A stretch of 64,000 nt of DNA from Nissabacter sp. SGAir0207 (GCF_005491205.1 NZ_CP028035.1:3100001-3164000); one strand, 5' to 3'. Counted from the first letter of the stretch, positions 1 to 10,501 are shown. Numbers and translations are program-made. The notes: a model not told the origin generated them from the letters alone.

Positions 1-34
1 CGTGCGGGAAAGGCGGTGTAGTGGGAGGAGCGGC

Positions 35-397
35 TTACCAGCCGGTGAGGAAGGAGAAGAGCATCCAGAACAGGCAGGTGACCGCCAGGCCGCACAGCAG
101 CACGGTCAGCAGCACCCGTCCGCGCAGCAGCACGCTGATTGCCATGCCAATTACCACGGAGATAGGCATCAACGCGAGGAAAAAGGGCCAGGTGTAGAGC
201 AGGAAGAACAGCGTGTTAGCGCCGTAGATCAGGAAGGGGATGGCGAAGGCCAGCCAGTAGAAGATAAAGCCCGTGGCACCGCCCAGAAAGGAGTATGACG
301 GCTCCTCGGCTTCGGTCTGGTCAGCGGCCTGGCGGGCCGGTCGCGGTGACGCTTGCGCCCGGCGACGGTCAGTGGTGTAGGGGCTGACGTTCTGCAT
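35..397 (-). CDS. ygbE: YgbE-like inner membrane protein (DUF3561)
   Basis: This 120-residue protein has a polar, Arg-rich N-terminus of about 35 residues and then three closely spaced hydrophobic stretches (about 40-60, 60-88 and 92-118). That is the layout of the small DUF3561 membrane protein encoded beside cysC in E. coli. Its function is unknown. It lies 60 bp downstream of cysC on the same strand and may be read from the cysDNC transcript. The ATG at its 5' end is the only sensible start. Identification rests on topology plus the cysC neighbour. Confidence 0.85.
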   Translation of the reverse strand: MQNVSPYTTDRRRAQASPRPARQAADQTEAEEPSYSFLGGATGFIFYWLAFAIPFLIYGANTLFFLLYTWPFFLALMPISVVIGMAISVLLRGRVLLTVLLCGLAVTCLFWMLFSFLTGW

Positions 398-457
398 AAG
401 GTGATCCCTGTATTATCAGTGCCGCGGCACGCTCTCAGGCGTTTTGCCGCAGCTGGC

Positions 458-1060
458 TCAGGGTTCGATGATAACGCGGCGACGCAGGACGTCTAACATT
501 TGTTCGACCAAATTTGTTACTAATTGTTCACCTTTTAGATGGATATCAGGTGCTTCCGGTGCCTCATAGGCGGAGTCGATGCCGGTGAAGTTTTTCAGCT
601 CGCCAGCGCGCGCTTTCTTGTATAAGCCCTTGGGATCGCGGGCCTCACACAGCTCGAGCGGCGTATCGACATAGACCTCGATAAAGCGGTCGCCCAGCAG
701 CTCACGCACCATGCGGCGCTCCTCACGGTGCGGCGAGATGAAGGCGGTCAGCACCACCAGCCCAGCGTCCACCATCAGTTTCGCCACCTCGCCCACCCGA
801 CGGATATTTTCGCGCCGGTCGGCATCCGAGAAGCCGAGGTCGTTGCACAGGCCGTGGCGCACGTTGTCGCCATCCAGCAAGTAGGTGCTGACGCCGTGGG
901 CGTGCAGCGCCTGCTCCAGCGCCCCGGCGACGGTGGATTTGCCGGAGCCGGAGAGGCCCGTGAACCAGAGCACCACGCCCTGATGGCCATGCAGCGCCTC
1001 ACGCTCCGCACGCGCGATGGCGTGCGGGTGCCAGACGATATTTTCGTCGCGTTCAGACAC
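458..1060 (-). CDS. cysC: Adenylylsulfate (APS) kinase CysC
   Basis: CysC phosphorylates adenosine 5'-phosphosulfate with ATP to give PAPS, the second activation step of sulfate assimilation in the cytosol. The 200-residue length is typical. The Walker A loop GLSGSGKST is at residues 35-43, and the [10 protein letters not shown] segment places the phosphoryl-acceptor-type serine at residue 109. Translation starts with GTG, only 2 nt after the cysN stop, so coupling to cysN is likely. No other reading is plausible. Confidence 0.97.
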   Translation of the reverse strand: MSERDENIVWHPHAIARAEREALHGHQGVVLWFTGLSGSGKSTVAGALEQALHAHGVSTYLLDGDNVRHGLCNDLGFSDADRRENIRRVGEVAKLMVDAGLVVLTAFISPHREERRMVRELLGDRFIEVYVDTPLELCEARDPKGLYKKARAGELKNFTGIDSAYEAPEAPDIHLKGEQLVTNLVEQMLDVLRRRVIIEP

Positions 1061-1062
1061 GT

Positions 1063-2490
1063 TTATTTACCACCCAGCAGGTCGCGCGCGCCCCAGTGCG
1101 GGAAGTGGCGGCGCACCAGCGCGTTCAGCTCCAGCTCAAAGGCACTGTAGTTACCGGCGGCGGCCGGGGCACTCTCCAGCGCCTCGCGTACCAAGCCCGC
1201 GCCCACGGTCACGTTGCTCAGGCGGTCGATCAGGATCATGCCGCCGGTCACCGCGTTCTGCTGGTAGCGGTCAAGCATCAGCGGCTCATCAAAGGCCAGC
1301 TCCACCAGCCCGATGCCGTTCAACGGCAGGCTATCGACTTCACGCTGCGCCAGCGAGTTGATCTCCACCTGATGGCGGATGCCCTCGACGCGCGCGCGGG
1401 ATTTCTTGCCCGCCACCTTGATGTCGTAGCTCTGGCCCGGTGCCAGCGGCTGCTCCGCCATCCACACCACGTCTACCAGCGCGTTGTGCACCGGCGTCAG
1501 GCTCTCGCCCGCATCGACCAGCAGGTCGCCACGGCTGATGTCGATCTCATCTTTCAGCACCAGCGTCACGGCCTCACCGGCCCATGCTTCCTGAAGATCG
1601 CCATCGAAAGTGACGATGCGCGCCACCGTGGACTCGACGCCCGACGGCAGCACTTTCACGCGCTGGCCGACGCGCACCACGCCGGAGGCCAGAGTACCGG
1701 CATAGCCACGGAAATCGAGGTTCGGGCGGTTGACGTACTGCACCGGGAAGCGCATCGGCTGCTGTTCGCTAACGTTGACCACGTTCACGCTCTCCAGCAA
1801 CTCCAGCAGCGTCGGGCCGCTGTACCACGGCATGTGGCGGCTCTCAGTGGCAACGTTGTCGCCCTCCAGCGCTGACATCGGCACGAATTTGATGTCCAGA
1901 TCGCTCGGCAGCTGCTGGGCGAAGGTCAGGTAGTCATCTTTGAACTGCTCAAACACCTGCTCGCTGTACTCCACCAGATCCATCTTGTTCACCGCCACCA
2001 CCAGGTGACGGATGCCCAGCAGGGTGGCGATGAAGCTGTGGCGGCGGGTCTGGTCCAGTACCCCTTTGCGCGCGTCGATCAGCAGGATCGCCAGGTCGCA
2101 GGTGGAGGCACCGGTCGCCATGTTGCGGGTGTACTGCTCATGCCCCGGCGTGTCGGCGATGATAAATTTGCGCTTCTCGGTGGAGAAGTAGCGGTAGGCC
2201 ACGTCAATGGTGATCCCCTGCTCGCGCTCGGCTTGCAGGCCATCCACCAGCAGCGCCAGATCGAGTTTCTCGCCCTGAGTGCCGTGGCGCTTGCTGTCAC
2301 TGTGCAGCGAGGAGAGTTGATCCTCATAAATCTGGCGGGTGTCGTGCAGCAGGCGGCCAATCAGCGTGGATTTGCCGTCATCGACGCTGCCGCAGGTCAG
2401 GAAACGCAGCAGGCTCTTGTGCTGCTGGTTCTTCAGGTAACCTTCGACGCCACCCTGTTCAGCGATCTGTTGTGCAATAGCATTGTTCAT
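1063..2490 (-). CDS. cysN: Sulfate adenylyltransferase subunit 1 (GTPase) CysN
   Basis: CysN is the regulatory GTPase subunit of ATP sulfurylase; GTP hydrolysis drives formation of APS from ATP and sulfate by CysD. The 475-residue protein carries elongation-factor-type G motifs: GSVDDGKST at residues 34-42, then [12 protein letters not shown] near residue 114 and NKMD near residue 169. Beta-barrel domains follow. It lies 11 bp after cysD and 2 bp before cysC. Length and motifs match the family; there is no fused CysC domain. Confidence 0.97.
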   Translation of the reverse strand: MNNAIAQQIAEQGGVEGYLKNQQHKSLLRFLTCGSVDDGKSTLIGRLLHDTRQIYEDQLSSLHSDSKRHGTQGEKLDLALLVDGLQAEREQGITIDVAYRYFSTEKRKFIIADTPGHEQYTRNMATGASTCDLAILLIDARKGVLDQTRRHSFIATLLGIRHLVVAVNKMDLVEYSEQVFEQFKDDYLTFAQQLPSDLDIKFVPMSALEGDNVATESRHMPWYSGPTLLELLESVNVVNVSEQQPMRFPVQYVNRPNLDFRGYAGTLASGVVRVGQRVKVLPSGVESTVARIVTFDGDLQEAWAGEAVTLVLKDEIDISRGDLLVDAGESLTPVHNALVDVVWMAEQPLAPGQSYDIKVAGKKSRARVEGIRHQVEINSLAQREVDSLPLNGIGLVELAFDEPLMLDRYQQNAVTGGMILIDRLSNVTVGAGLVREALESAPAAAGNYSAFELELNALVRRHFPHWGARDLLGGK

Positions 2491-2501
2491 CTGGTGGCTC
2501 C

Positions 2502-3410
2502 TTAGAAATATCCCTGACGCTTTTTCAACTCCATCGAACCCGCCTGATCGCGGTCGATGGCGCGCCCCTGGCGCTCACTGGTGGTGGAGACCAGCATCTC
2601 TTCGATGATCTCCGGCAGGGACTGCGCCTCGGACTCCACGGCGCCGGTCAGCGGCCAGCAGCCGAGGGTACGAAAGCGTACCATCCGGTCTTTGATCTCT
2701 TCGCCCGGTTGCAGCTCAATACGGTCATCGTCCACCATCAGCAGCATACCATCGCGCTCCAGCACCGGACGCGGCGCGGCCAGGTAGAGCGGGACGATCT
2801 CGATGTTTTCCAGGTAGATATATTGCCAGATGTCCAGCTCTGTCCAGTTCGACAGCGGGAAGACGCGGATGCTCTCGCCCTTGTTGATCTGGCCGTTGTA
2901 GTTGTGCCACAGCTCCGGGCGCTGGTTTTTCGGGTCCCAGCGGTGGAAGCGGTCGCGGAAGGAGTAGATACGCTCTTTGGCGCGGGACTTCTCCTCGTCG
3001 CGGCGCGCGCCGCCGAACGCGGCGTCAAAGCCGTACTTGTTCAGCGCCTGCTTCAGCCCTTCGGTCTTCATGATGTCGGTATGCTTGGCGCTGCCGTGCA
3101 CGAACGGGTTAATGCCCATCGCCACCCCTTCCGGGTTTTTGTGCACCAGCAGTTCGCAGCCATAGTTTTTGGCGGTGCGATCGCGGAACTCATACATCTC
3201 GCGGAACTTCCAGCCAGTGTCCACGTGCAGCAGCGGGAACGGCAGGGTGCCGGGGTAGAAGGCTTTGCGCGCCAGGTGCAGCATCACCGAGGAGTCTTTC
3301 CCGATGGAGTAGAGCATCACCGGGTTACTGAATTCAGCGGCAACTTCACGGATGATATGGATACTCTCCGCCTCCAATTGCCGCAAATGTGTGAGTCGTT
3401 TTTCGTCCAT
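2502..3410 (-). CDS. cysD: Sulfate adenylyltransferase subunit 2 CysD
   Basis: CysD is the catalytic subunit of ATP sulfurylase and works as a heterodimer with CysN. At 302 residues it is full length. The PP-loop nucleotide-binding motif [11 protein letters not shown] starts at residue 34, as in the PAPS-reductase/CysD family, and the C-terminus KKRQGYF is characteristic. It is the first gene of the cysDNC run, 48 bp downstream of cysG, with a hairpin in that gap. Confidence 0.97.
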   Translation of the reverse strand: MDEKRLTHLRQLEAESIHIIREVAAEFSNPVMLYSIGKDSSVMLHLARKAFYPGTLPFPLLHVDTGWKFREMYEFRDRTAKNYGCELLVHKNPEGVAMGINPFVHGSAKHTDIMKTEGLKQALNKYGFDAAFGGARRDEEKSRAKERIYSFRDRFHRWDPKNQRPELWHNYNGQINKGESIRVFPLSNWTELDIWQYIYLENIEIVPLYLAAPRPVLERDGMLLMVDDDRIELQPGEEIKDRMVRFRTLGCWPLTGAVESEAQSLPEIIEEMLVSTTSERQGRAIDRDQAGSMELKKRQGYF

Positions 3411-3430
3411 AACAGATCCTTTCAGGCCCT

Positions 3431-3455
3431 GCTGCCGGGGGTATCCCGGCGCAGC
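3431..3455 (-). other. Inverted repeat between cysG and cysD
   Basis: In the 48-bp cysG-cysD gap the arms GCTGCCGGG and CCCGGCGCAGC can pair with a two-base bulge. There is no U-run after it, so a full terminator is unlikely. It could influence mRNA processing or lower read-through from cysG into cysDNC. Only the sequence symmetry is seen; the role is inference. Confidence 0.4.
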
Positions 3456-3458
3456 GGC

Positions 3459-4877
3459 TTAAGCCAAATTCACGACTGACGGGCGTTGGAAGCCGTCAGC
3501 CTGCGGTTGATGCCCAAACCAGGCAAGTTGCGAATGGAGCGAGACCACTTCGCCTATCACCAGCAGCGCCGGGGTCGGCGCCTGTTGGGCCAGAGTGTCG
3601 AGTTGCGCCAGCGTGCCGGTCAGCACCTGCTGGTCAGCGCGGGTGCCACGGCCAATCACCGCCACCGGCGTGTCGGCTGCCCGGCCGTGGGCGATCAGCT
3701 GTGCGCTGATCTCCGCGGCCTTGACGGTGCCCATGTAGATGGCCAACGTCTGGCGCGCCCGCGCCAGCGTTGCCCAGTCGATGCCGTCGCCATCCGGCCG
3801 GCAGTGGCCGGTGATAAACAGCACGCTCTGGGCATGGTCGCGGTGGGTCAGCGGGATGCCAGCGTAGGCGGTCGCGCCTGCCGCCGCCGTCACGCCCGGC
3901 ACCACCTGGAACGGGATGCCCGCCGCCTTGGCGGCCTGCAACTCCTCGCCGCCGCGGCCAAAGATAAAGGGATCGCCCCCCTTCAGCCGCACCACGCGCT
4001 TGCCCTTCAGCGCCAGCTCCACCAGCAGGCGGTTGGTCTCCTCCTGCGCCACCGAGTGCGCGCCCGCGCGCTTGCCGACGCAGATGCGGTCGGCATCGCG
4101 GCGCACCAGATCCAGAATTTCGTCGCTGACCAAGTGGTCATAGAGCACCACGTCCGCCTGTTGCATCACCTGTAGGCCGCGCAGCGTCAGCAGCCCGGCG
4201 TCGCCCGGCCCGGCACCAACCAGCGTCACCTGGCCGCCCTCACGCTGGTGCTGGCTCAGGGCGTCGTCCAGCGCCTGCTCCGCCTCCGCGTGTTGGCCGC
4301 TCTCCACCAGCGCCGCAAAGCGCCCGCTGAAAGCCTTCTCCCAGAAGCGGCGACGCTCGGTCATCGAGCGCAGGCGATCCTTGACGCGGCCGCGCCAGTT
4401 GCCAGCGATCTCCGCCATCGTGCCGAGGCTGGTGGGCAGCAGCGCCTCCAGCTTCTCACGCAGCAAACGCGCCAGCACTGGTGCCTTGCCGCTGGAGGAG
4501 ATGGCGACCACCAAGGGCGAGCGATCGACAATCGACGGAAAGATGAAGGAGCACTTCGGCTGGTCATCTACCACGTTCGCCAGCACCCGGCGGCGGTCGG
4601 CCTGTTCAAACACCTCGGCGTTCAGCACGGTGTCGTCAGTGGCGGCGATCACAAAAAAGACGTCATCCAGCTGCTCGGGCACAAAGTCCGTCGCCAGCCA
4701 GATAACCTGCTGTTGTTCATGACGTGTCTGGAGTTCAGGATGGAGCGAGTGCGCCACTATCCGTACTTCCGCACCGGCGCGCAGGAGGAGGTCGATCTTG
4801 CGCGATGCAACTTCGCCGCCGCCAACGACCAGTACCGGACGCTGTTTCAGGTCAGCAAATAGGGGGAGATAGTCCAC
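3459..4877 (-). CDS. cysG: Siroheme synthase CysG (trifunctional)
   Basis: CysG converts uroporphyrinogen III to siroheme, the cofactor of the sulfite reductase encoded nearby. Residues 1-150 are the precorrin-2 dehydrogenase/ferrochelatase part, with the NAD-binding GGGEVASRK near residue 19, Asp104, and the SSSG segment around residue 128. From about residue 215 comes the uroporphyrinogen methyltransferase domain with [14 protein letters not shown] and [12 protein letters not shown]. The 472-residue length is normal. The start is GTG (VDYLPLF). In E. coli cysG lies with nirBDC; here it heads the cysDNC cluster, pointing to use in assimilatory sulfate reduction. Confidence 0.96.
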   Translation of the reverse strand: MDYLPLFADLKQRPVLVVGGGEVASRKIDLLLRAGAEVRIVAHSLHPELQTRHEQQQVIWLATDFVPEQLDDVFFVIAATDDTVLNAEVFEQADRRRVLANVVDDQPKCSFIFPSIVDRSPLVVAISSSGKAPVLARLLREKLEALLPTSLGTMAEIAGNWRGRVKDRLRSMTERRRFWEKAFSGRFAALVESGQHAEAEQALDDALSQHQREGGQVTLVGAGPGDAGLLTLRGLQVMQQADVVLYDHLVSDEILDLVRRDADRICVGKRAGAHSVAQEETNRLLVELALKGKRVVRLKGGDPFIFGRGGEELQAAKAAGIPFQVVPGVTAAAGATAYAGIPLTHRDHAQSVLFITGHCRPDGDGIDWATLARARQTLAIYMGTVKAAEISAQLIAHGRAADTPVAVIGRGTRADQQVLTGTLAQLDTLAQQAPTPALLVIGEVVSLHSQLAWFGHQPQADGFQRPSVVNLA

Positions 4878-4912
4878 AACAGCCTTTATCTATGTAACAG
4901 AATAATCACATG

Positions 4913-4985
4913 ACTATACGGTGTGCCCTTTGGCGTTATGAAATGACGAAATGGAATTATTAGTTCCTTATTGGAATATAGAAAT
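4913..4985 (-). promoter_or_regulatory. Probable cysG promoter with CysB-like upstream region
   Basis: Read on the minus strand, TTCATA (4942-4937) and TATAGT (4918-4913) are separated by 18 bp and lie 36-65 bp upstream of the cysG GTG. The weak -35 suits an activator-dependent promoter. Just upstream is an AT-rich stretch (about 4943-4985) with repeated ATTCC/GGAAT half-sites, resembling the loosely conserved sites bound by CysB at cys promoters. The hexamers are seen; CysB control is inferred from the gene set. Confidence 0.45.
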
Positions 4986-5016
4986 GCTTTTTCCCTCTTT
5001 TGCCCCCCTTTTCCGG

Positions 5017-5868
5017 CTACGGCCCCGGCACCCAGCCCCACTCCTGCCATAGCAAACGGCGCAGTGCCGGGCTGATGCGCTGCCCGCTGACGTGGCACTG
5101 GCGGCAGTAGTCGCGCACGCTGTCGGCCTGCCACAGGAAGGGGCGGCTGTGCTGCATCCGGTAGCGCAACTGCTGGTAGAGCGGGAGGATATGCAGGTGG
5201 CCCAACAGCTGCCGGATACTCAGCCGCTGCGCTGGCAGCAGGCTATGGCGCAACTGCCGCAGCAATGGCCGGATCTCACCGCGCATCAGCATCGACTCCA
5301 GGTTGCCGTAGGCCGGGTGGCGTTTGCCCTCGCTGGCTGGCTGGAAGAAGAACATCTTCTGGTAGAACGCCGCCTTGCGCCGGTCTACCTGGATAAACAG
5401 CGTTTCGGTGCGTTCGGCAACGCAGGCGTAGAGAATGGCGTAGGCATAGAGCAGCCGCAGCACGCCCTGATTGCGGCACGATGGCTCAATGCAGAGCGCG
5501 CCAATCTCCCCGACGGGGCCGCGCGCCAGCCAGGGCTGGATCTCCTCGCCATACAGCGACATCGCCGGGATGCCCAGCGTCCCGTGGCGCAAGTAGGCGA
5601 TGGTGCCCACCACCGCATTGCCACGGGTGGCGATGAACAGCCGACTGCCGTGCTGGAACAGGGCGGGCGAGAAGATCATCTCACCCGGTTGCGGCGTGAT
5701 GATGCCCAGCCGCCGGTACTGTTGGTGCAGCAGGCGCATCCCGCTGTAAAACTCCTGGAGGTTCCTGACACCGCGCACGGTAATGCCCTCAGGCGCCGGC
5801 TGGCGGCTGAAGTGGAGCGTGCGGTCTGGCACAGTAAGCGGCGACGCTGGGCGAAGGGGTTTGATCAC
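5017..5868 (-). CDS. GNAT-fold acyltransferase, FeeM/autoinducer-synthase-like
   Basis: This 283-residue protein has no counterpart in the E. coli cys region. Residues 30-180 look like a GNAT-type acyltransferase: VVGTIAYL (87-94), the core VGEIGALCIEP (119-129) and AAFYQKMFFFQ (166-176). The Glu-Ile-Gly-x-Leu core and the long N-terminal segment recall N-acyl amino acid synthases (FeeM type) and acyl-homoserine-lactone synthases more than small acetyltransferases. Residues 195-283 are an Arg/Gln/Leu-rich helical tail of unknown role. Start is GTG, with AGGAAG about 10 nt upstream. The opposite-strand ORF is a shadow because the GNAT motifs are on this strand. Substrate is unknown. Confidence 0.7.
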   Translation of the reverse strand: MIKPLRPASPLTVPDRTLHFSRQPAPEGITVRGVRNLQEFYSGMRLLHQQYRRLGIITPQPGEMIFSPALFQHGSRLFIATRGNAVVGTIAYLRHGTLGIPAMSLYGEEIQPWLARGPVGEIGALCIEPSCRNQGVLRLLYAYAILYACVAERTETLFIQVDRRKAAFYQKMFFFQPASEGKRHPAYGNLESMLMRGEIRPLLRQLRHSLLPAQRLSIRQLLGHLHILPLYQQLRYRMQHSRPFLWQADSVRDYCRQCHVSGQRISPALRRLLWQEWGWVPGP

Positions 5869-5903
5869 GTTGTTATCTTCCTGTTAACAAATAGACACAG
5901 ATA

Positions 5904-5932
5904 AGATTAAGTGATCATTCTTTGCGCGACAA
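5904..5932 (-). promoter_or_regulatory. Possible promoter of the FeeM-like gene
   Basis: On the minus strand TTGTCG (5932-5927) and TAATCT (5909-5904) are 17 bp apart, 36 bp upstream of the GTG start. Both hexamers are only moderate matches to sigma-70 consensus. An 18-bp perfect palindrome lies about 35 bp further upstream. Confidence 0.3.
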
Positions 5933-5966
5933 ATCCTGCCTTACCGTCGTTTTATTAATAAGCCTC

Positions 5967-5984
5967 AATTAAACCGGTTTAATT
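5967..5984. repeat. Perfect 18-bp palindrome AATTAAACCGGTTTAATT
   Basis: All 18 bases are self-complementary, and the symmetry stops exactly at both ends. The size suits a dimeric regulator site. It is centred about 107 bp upstream of the FeeM-like start codon. Role unknown. Confidence 0.6.
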
Positions 5985-6177
5985 TCAACAACTAAATTAG
6001 GGGCTTTCTTTTTCTCTTTAAGAGAGGTTGGCGTTAATAGATAAGGATAGTTAATGACCGAAAGTAAAGGCCGGCGGCAAAATGGCCTTTTGCTGGCCGT
6101 AAGGGCCAAGGTATTGCGGTTCACAGCGGGGAAAAGTACGGGAAGCGTAAAAGCGAGGGGAACCGGCGCAGAAAGCG

Positions 6178-6202
6178 CGAGGGCGCGGAAGTCGCGCCCT
6201 CG
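6178..6202 (-). terminator. Terminator-like hairpin after cysH
   Basis: A perfect 10-bp stem CGAGGGCGCG/CGCGCCCTCG with a 5-nt loop lies 11 bp beyond the cysH stop codon. Only a short pyrimidine-rich stretch follows on the minus strand, so it may be a weak terminator or a 3' stabilising hairpin. Confidence 0.55.
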
Positions 6203-6212
6203 AAGATGAAAA

Positions 6213-6944
6213 TTATTCGTGTAGGCCACACTCACGTTTCAGGCCGAAGAAGCGCGTCTCTTCCTCTTTCATGCCCGGTTCCCACTTTTTGGTGGTGTGG
6301 GTATCGCCAACGGAGAGGTAGCCCTGATCCCACAGCGGGTGGTAGCCCAGCCCGTGCTGCTTCAGGTACTGGTAGATCTGGCGGTTGTCCCAGTCAATGA
6401 TCGGCAGTACCTTGAACACGCCGCGCTGCACGGCCAGCACCGGCAGATGGGCGCGGCTGCCGGACTGCTCGCGGCGCAGGCCCGCGAACCAGGTGCCAGC
6501 ATTCAGCGTGGCCATCGCCCGGTTCATCGGCTCGACCTTGTTGATCTGGTTGTAGCGCTCGATCCCCTCCACGCCCTGCTCCCACAGCTTGCCGTAGCGC
6601 GCCTCCTGCCAGGCTGGCGACTGCTCGGCGCGGAACACCTTCAGGTTCAAGTTGAGCTGCTCGGTGAGCGTGTCAATGAACTGGTAGGTCTCCGGGAACA
6701 GGTAGCCGGTGTCGGTCAGGATCACCGGAATATCCGGGCGCTGGCGCGTCACCAGATGCAGGCAGACTGCGGCCTGAATGCCAAAGCTGGACGACAGCAC
6801 GAACTCGCCCGGCAGGTGCTCCAGCGCCCACGCCACGCGCTGCTCGGCCGTCAGGGCCTCCAGCTCGCCGTTGATCTCCGCCAGCGCCAGGGCCTGGCCA
6901 GATTTTGGCAGGGCATTCAGTTCCGCCAGATTAAATTGGGACAT
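6213..6944 (-). CDS. cysH: PAPS reductase CysH
   Basis: CysH reduces PAPS to sulfite with thioredoxin or glutaredoxin as electron donor. The 243-residue protein ends in ECGLHE, whose Cys239 is the single redox cysteine of the enterobacterial PAPS-reducing class. The additional cysteine pairs of the Fe-S APS reductases are not seen. A PP-loop-like [12 protein letters not shown] segment lies near residue 49. It is the last gene of cysJIH, 36 bp after cysI. Confidence 0.97.
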   Translation of the reverse strand: MSQFNLAELNALPKSGQALALAEINGELEALTAEQRVAWALEHLPGEFVLSSSFGIQAAVCLHLVTRQRPDIPVILTDTGYLFPETYQFIDTLTEQLNLNLKVFRAEQSPAWQEARYGKLWEQGVEGIERYNQINKVEPMNRAMATLNAGTWFAGLRREQSGSRAHLPVLAVQRGVFKVLPIIDWDNRQIYQYLKQHGLGYHPLWDQGYLSVGDTHTTKKWEPGMKEEETRFFGLKRECGLHE

Positions 6945-6980
6945 CGGGTTCTCCTCAGCTAATCAGCCGCCGCAGCGGCC

Positions 6981-8696
6981 TTACTCCCAGAAATCGCGGG
7001 CCGGATCGAGCACCGGACGGATAATGCCAGCACGGATGGTGAAGTCACCGAAGCCCTCGCCCGGCTGGCGCTCTTGCGCCCAGCGGCCCACCAGCTCATC
7101 AATCAGCGTCAGAATCTCTTCCGCGCTGATGTTCTCACGGTACATGCGCGGGATGCGCGTGCCGCTGCGGTTGCCGCCCAGATGCAGGTTGTAGCGGTTG
7201 ATCGCCTTGCCCACCAGACCAATCTCGGCCAGCAGCGCGCGGCCACAGCCGTTCGGGCAGCCGGTGACGCGCAGGACGATGTGCTCGTCGCCCACGCCGT
7301 GCTGGTGCATGATGCCCTCGACCTTGGTGACGAACTCCGGCAGGAAGCGCTCCGCCTCCGCCATCGCCAGCGGGCAGGTTGGGTAGGAGACGCAGGCCAT
7401 CGAGTTTTTGCGCTGCTCGGTGACGGAGTCATCCATCAGGCCGTGCTCGCGCGCCAGCGCCTCAATTTTTGCCTTCTCTGACTCCGGCACGCCCGCGACA
7501 ATCAGGTTCTGGTTGGCGGTCAGGCGGAAGTCACCCTGGTGGATACGCGCAATCTGCGCGAGGCCGGTTTTCAGCGGGCGGCCCGGATAGTCGAGGATGC
7601 GGCCATTTTCGATGAACAGCGTCAGGTGCCACTGGTTGTCGATGCCCTTCACCCAGCCGATGCGGTCGCCGCGTCCGGTGAACTCATAGGGGCGCACGGC
7701 GGCAAAGGTGATGCCCGCGCGTTTTTCCACCTCAGCCTTGAAGGTGTCCACGCCGACACGCTCCAGCGTGTACTTGGTCTTGGCGTTTTTGCGGTCGGTA
7801 CGGTTGCCCCAGTCGCGTTGGGTGGTCACCACCGCCTCCGCCACTGCCAGGGTGTGCTCGAGCGGGATGAAGCCCAGCTCGCTGGCGGTGCGCGCGTAGG
7901 TCTTCTTGTTGCCGTGCTCAATCGACAGGCCACCGCCCACCAGCACGTTGAAGCCAATCAGCTTGCCGTTGTCAGCAATCGCCACGAAGTTGAGGTCGTT
8001 GGCGTGCAGATCCACGTCATTCTGCGGCGGAATCACCACCGTGGTTTTGAACTTACGCGGCAGGTAGGTCGGGCCGAGGATCGGCTCCTCGTCGGTGGTC
8101 TCCACCTTCTCGGCGTCCATCCACACTTCCGCATAGGCGCGGGTGCGCGGCAGCAGGTGCTCAGAGATCTTCTTCGCCCACTGGTAGGCTTCCTGATGCA
8201 GCTCGGACTCCACCGGGTTGGAGGTGCAGAGCACGTTGCGGTTCACGTCATTGGCGGTCGCCAGCGCGTCCAGACCCAGCTTGTTGAGCAGCTGGTGCAC
8301 CGGCTTCACGTTGGGTTTCAGGATGCCGTGGAACTGGAAGGTCTGGCGGTTGGTGATGCGGATGCTGCCGTAGAGCGTGCTCTCGGCGGCAAACTTATCG
8401 ATGCCCAGCCACTGCGCGGGCGTCATGACGCCGCCCGGCAGGCGGCAACGCAGCATCATCGCGTGGCGCGGTTCCAGTTTCTGTGCCGCACGCTCGGCAC
8501 GGATGTCACGGTCATCCTGCTGGTACATGCCGTGGAAACGGATCAGCAGGAAGTTGTCGCCATTGAAGCCGCCGGTCAGGCCGTCATTCAGATCGTTGGC
8601 GATGGTGCCACGCAGGAAGTTGCTTTCGCGCTTCATGCGTTCGGCGTCGCTCAGTTTGCCTTCCACAACCAGAGGCCCAGGGTGTTTGTCGCTCAT
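6981..8696 (-). CDS. cysI: Sulfite reductase hemoprotein (beta) subunit CysI
   Basis: CysI carries siroheme and a 4Fe-4S cluster and performs the six-electron reduction of sulfite to sulfide with electrons from CysJ. The cluster/siroheme motifs [13 protein letters not shown] and [17 protein letters not shown] are intact in the C-terminal half. Length 571 residues, as in E. coli (570). Its ATG overlaps the cysJ stop codon by one base (TAATG), indicating translational coupling. Confidence 0.98.
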   Translation of the reverse strand: MSDKHPGPLVVEGKLSDAERMKRESNFLRGTIANDLNDGLTGGFNGDNFLLIRFHGMYQQDDRDIRAERAAQKLEPRHAMMLRCRLPGGVMTPAQWLGIDKFAAESTLYGSIRITNRQTFQFHGILKPNVKPVHQLLNKLGLDALATANDVNRNVLCTSNPVESELHQEAYQWAKKISEHLLPRTRAYAEVWMDAEKVETTDEEPILGPTYLPRKFKTTVVIPPQNDVDLHANDLNFVAIADNGKLIGFNVLVGGGLSIEHGNKKTYARTASELGFIPLEHTLAVAEAVVTTQRDWGNRTDRKNAKTKYTLERVGVDTFKAEVEKRAGITFAAVRPYEFTGRGDRIGWVKGIDNQWHLTLFIENGRILDYPGRPLKTGLAQIARIHQGDFRLTANQNLIVAGVPESEKAKIEALAREHGLMDDSVTEQRKNSMACVSYPTCPLAMAEAERFLPEFVTKVEGIMHQHGVGDEHIVLRVTGCPNGCGRALLAEIGLVGKAINRYNLHLGGNRSGTRIPRMYRENISAEEILTLIDELVGRWAQERQPGEGFGDFTIRAGIIRPVLDPARDFWE

Positions 8697-10501
8697 TAGT
8701 ACACATCTCGCTGATAACGGCGCGCAAGGCGCAGCTCACTTAAAAATTCATCGGCTGACTCGGTGTCCATGCCGCCATGCTCCGCCACCAGCTCTACCAG
8801 TGTGCGGTCAACATCCTTGGCCATGCGGTTGGCATCGCCACAGACGTAGATGTGCGCGCCCTCCTGGATCCAGCGCCACACCTCCGCGCCCTTCTGGCGC
8901 AGCTTGTCCTGCACATAGATCTTCTGGGCCTGATCGCGTGACCATGCCAGATCGATGTTGGTCAGCAGGCCATCTTTCACGTAGCGCTGCCACTCCACCT
9001 GATAGAGGAAGTCCTCGGTGAAGTGCGGGTTGCCGAAGAACAGCCAGTTTTTGCCGCCGGCACCGTCGTTGTCACGCTGCTGCATGAAGGCGCGGAACGG
9101 CGCGATGCCGGTGCCGGGGCCAATCATGATCACCGGGGTCTCCGGGTCAGCCGGCAGGCGGAAGTTGTCGTTGTGCTCAATGAACACCCGCAGCTCGCCC
9201 TCCTCTTCGAGGCGATCCGCCAGGAAGCCAGAGGCACCGCCGGTACGCGGGCGGCCATCAATTTCGTAGCGCACTACGCCGACGGTGACGTGTACCTCGC
9301 CCTCGCTCTCCGCCTGCGACGAGGCGATGGAGTAGAGGCGTGGCGTCAGCGGGCGCAGCAGGCCGGTCAGTTGCTCGGCGTTCAGCTCCATCGGCGCCTG
9401 ACGCACCATGTCAACGATCGGCGTGTTCTGCGCATAGTGTTGCAGGCGCGGCTTGTCGCTGAGCAGCGCATTCAGCGTCTCGTCACGTGCCAGCGCGGCG
9501 TAGTTGCTGACGATCACCGTGGTGTTCTGCGTCAGCTCGTAGTGGTGGATCAGCGCGTCACGCAGCGTCAGGGTTTTGCCCTCGACCTCCACGCTCTCAT
9601 CGCCTTTCAGCCACACCAGCCCCAGCAGCTCGTCCACCAGCGCCGGATCGTTGTCGAACCAGACGCCGAGGGCATCGCCCGGCTGGTAGCGCAGGCCGGA
9701 GTCGCCGAGGTCAATCTCAATGTGGCGCACGTCTTTGTCGGAGTTACGGCCCGTGACCTTCTGGTTCATCAGCAGGGTCGCGGTCAGCGGCTGCTCTTTG
9801 GTGTAGGGGCTGGAGTCAACAATGTTGTGCGCGCCGCTCTGCGCCGCCTGCACGGCCGCGGCTGGCTCTGCCGGGGTGCGTGCCTTCAGCACCTCAACAA
9901 TCTGTTTGCGCCACTGCTCGGCCACCGCCTGATACTCGACGTCAGCGTCCACGCGATCCAGCAGGCGCTCTGCGCCCAGTTCGGCCAGCTTGCTGTCGAA
10001 GTCCTTGCCCGCCTGACAGAAGCGCTCGTAGGAGGTATCACCCAGCCCAAACACCGCAAAGGCCGTCTCATTCAGCTTCGGCGCTTTTTTCGAGAACAGG
10101 AACTTGTGCAGCGCCACCGCCTCTTCCGCCGGTTCGCCCTCACCCTGGGTGGAGGCCACGATGATCAGCAGCTTCTCCTGCGCGATCTGTTTGAACTTGT
10201 AGTCGCCAGCGTTGACCAGATTCACGGTCAGCTTGGCGGCCAGCAGGTCGTCACGCAGTTGCTCCGCCAGACGGCGCGCGTTGCCGGTCTGCGAGGCCGA
10301 GATCAATGTAATGGTGCTGGCAGCCGGTGCAGCCGGGGCCGTCGGCAGCGCCGCGCCCGGTTGCTGGTTAACCATGCCCCAGAAGTAGCCGGAGAGCCAC
10401 GCCAGCTGCGTCGGGGAGAACTCCCCGATGGCGCCTTGCAAGCGTGCCAGTTGCTCGGGCGTGAGCGGGAGCAGTGAAGTGGGTGGAGCCTGAGTCGTCA
10501 T
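8696..10501 (-). CDS. cysJ: Sulfite reductase flavoprotein (alpha) subunit CysJ
   Basis: CysJ passes electrons from NADPH through FAD and FMN to CysI. The flavodoxin domain (about 62-205, with [15 protein letters not shown]) is followed by the FAD/NADPH reductase domain ([34 protein letters not shown]). The open frame runs 39 codons further upstream, but the start is set at MTTQAPP because E. coli CysJ begins MTTQ and this gives 601 residues against 599. First gene of cysJIH. Confidence 0.97.
   Translation of the reverse strand: MTTQAPPTSLLPLTPEQLARLQGAIGEFSPTQLAWLSGYFWGMVNQQPGAALPTAPAAPAASTITLISASQTGNARRLAEQLRDDLLAAKLTVNLVNAGDYKFKQIAQEKLLIIVASTQGEGEPAEEAVALHKFLFSKKAPKLNETAFAVFGLGDTSYERFCQAGKDFDSKLAELGAERLLDRVDADVEYQAVAEQWRKQIVEVLKARTPAEPAAAVQAAQSGAHNIVDSSPYTKEQPLTATLLMNQKVTGRNSDKDVRHIEIDLGDSGLRYQPGDALGVWFDNDPALVDELLGLVWLKGDESVEVEGKTLTLRDALIHHYELTQNTTVIVSNYAALARDETLNALLSDKPRLQHYAQNTPIVDMVRQAPMELNAEQLTGLLRPLTPRLYSIASSQAESEGEVHVTVGVVRYEIDGRPRTGGASGFLADRLEEEGELRVFIEHNDNFRLPADPETPVIMIGPGTGIAPFRAFMQQRDNDGAGGKNWLFFGNPHFTEDFLYQVEWQRYVKDGLLTNIDLAWSRDQAQKIYVQDKLRQKGAEVWRWIQEGAHIYVCGDANRMAKDVDRTLVELVAEHGGMDTESADEFLSELRLARRYQRDVY

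Larger units (their letters stand above)
5869..6212. other. Gene-free 344-bp gap between FeeM-like gene and cysH
   Basis: No convincing ORF is present; an 88-codon minus-strand frame has no family features. The gap is AT-rich next to the FeeM-like gene. It contains that gene's likely promoter, the perfect palindrome AATTAAACCGGTTTAATT at 5967-5984, and the cysH 3' hairpin. In E. coli this neighbourhood (cysH to cysD) holds the type I-E CRISPR-Cas locus; no repeat array or cas gene is present here. Confidence 0.6.

Noticed and set aside
5092..5904. 270-codon plus-strand ORF opposite the FeeM-like gene
   Set aside because: The GNAT motifs, a GTG start with RBS and a normal composition are on the minus strand only.
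5869..6212. CRISPR-Cas locus expected from the E. coli cysH-cysD neighbourhood
   Set aside because: No direct-repeat array and no cas-like ORF between cysG and cysH.
5969..6235. 88-codon minus-strand ORF between cysH and the FeeM-like gene
   Set aside because: It overlaps the cysH end and its hairpin, lacks family features and has no RBS.
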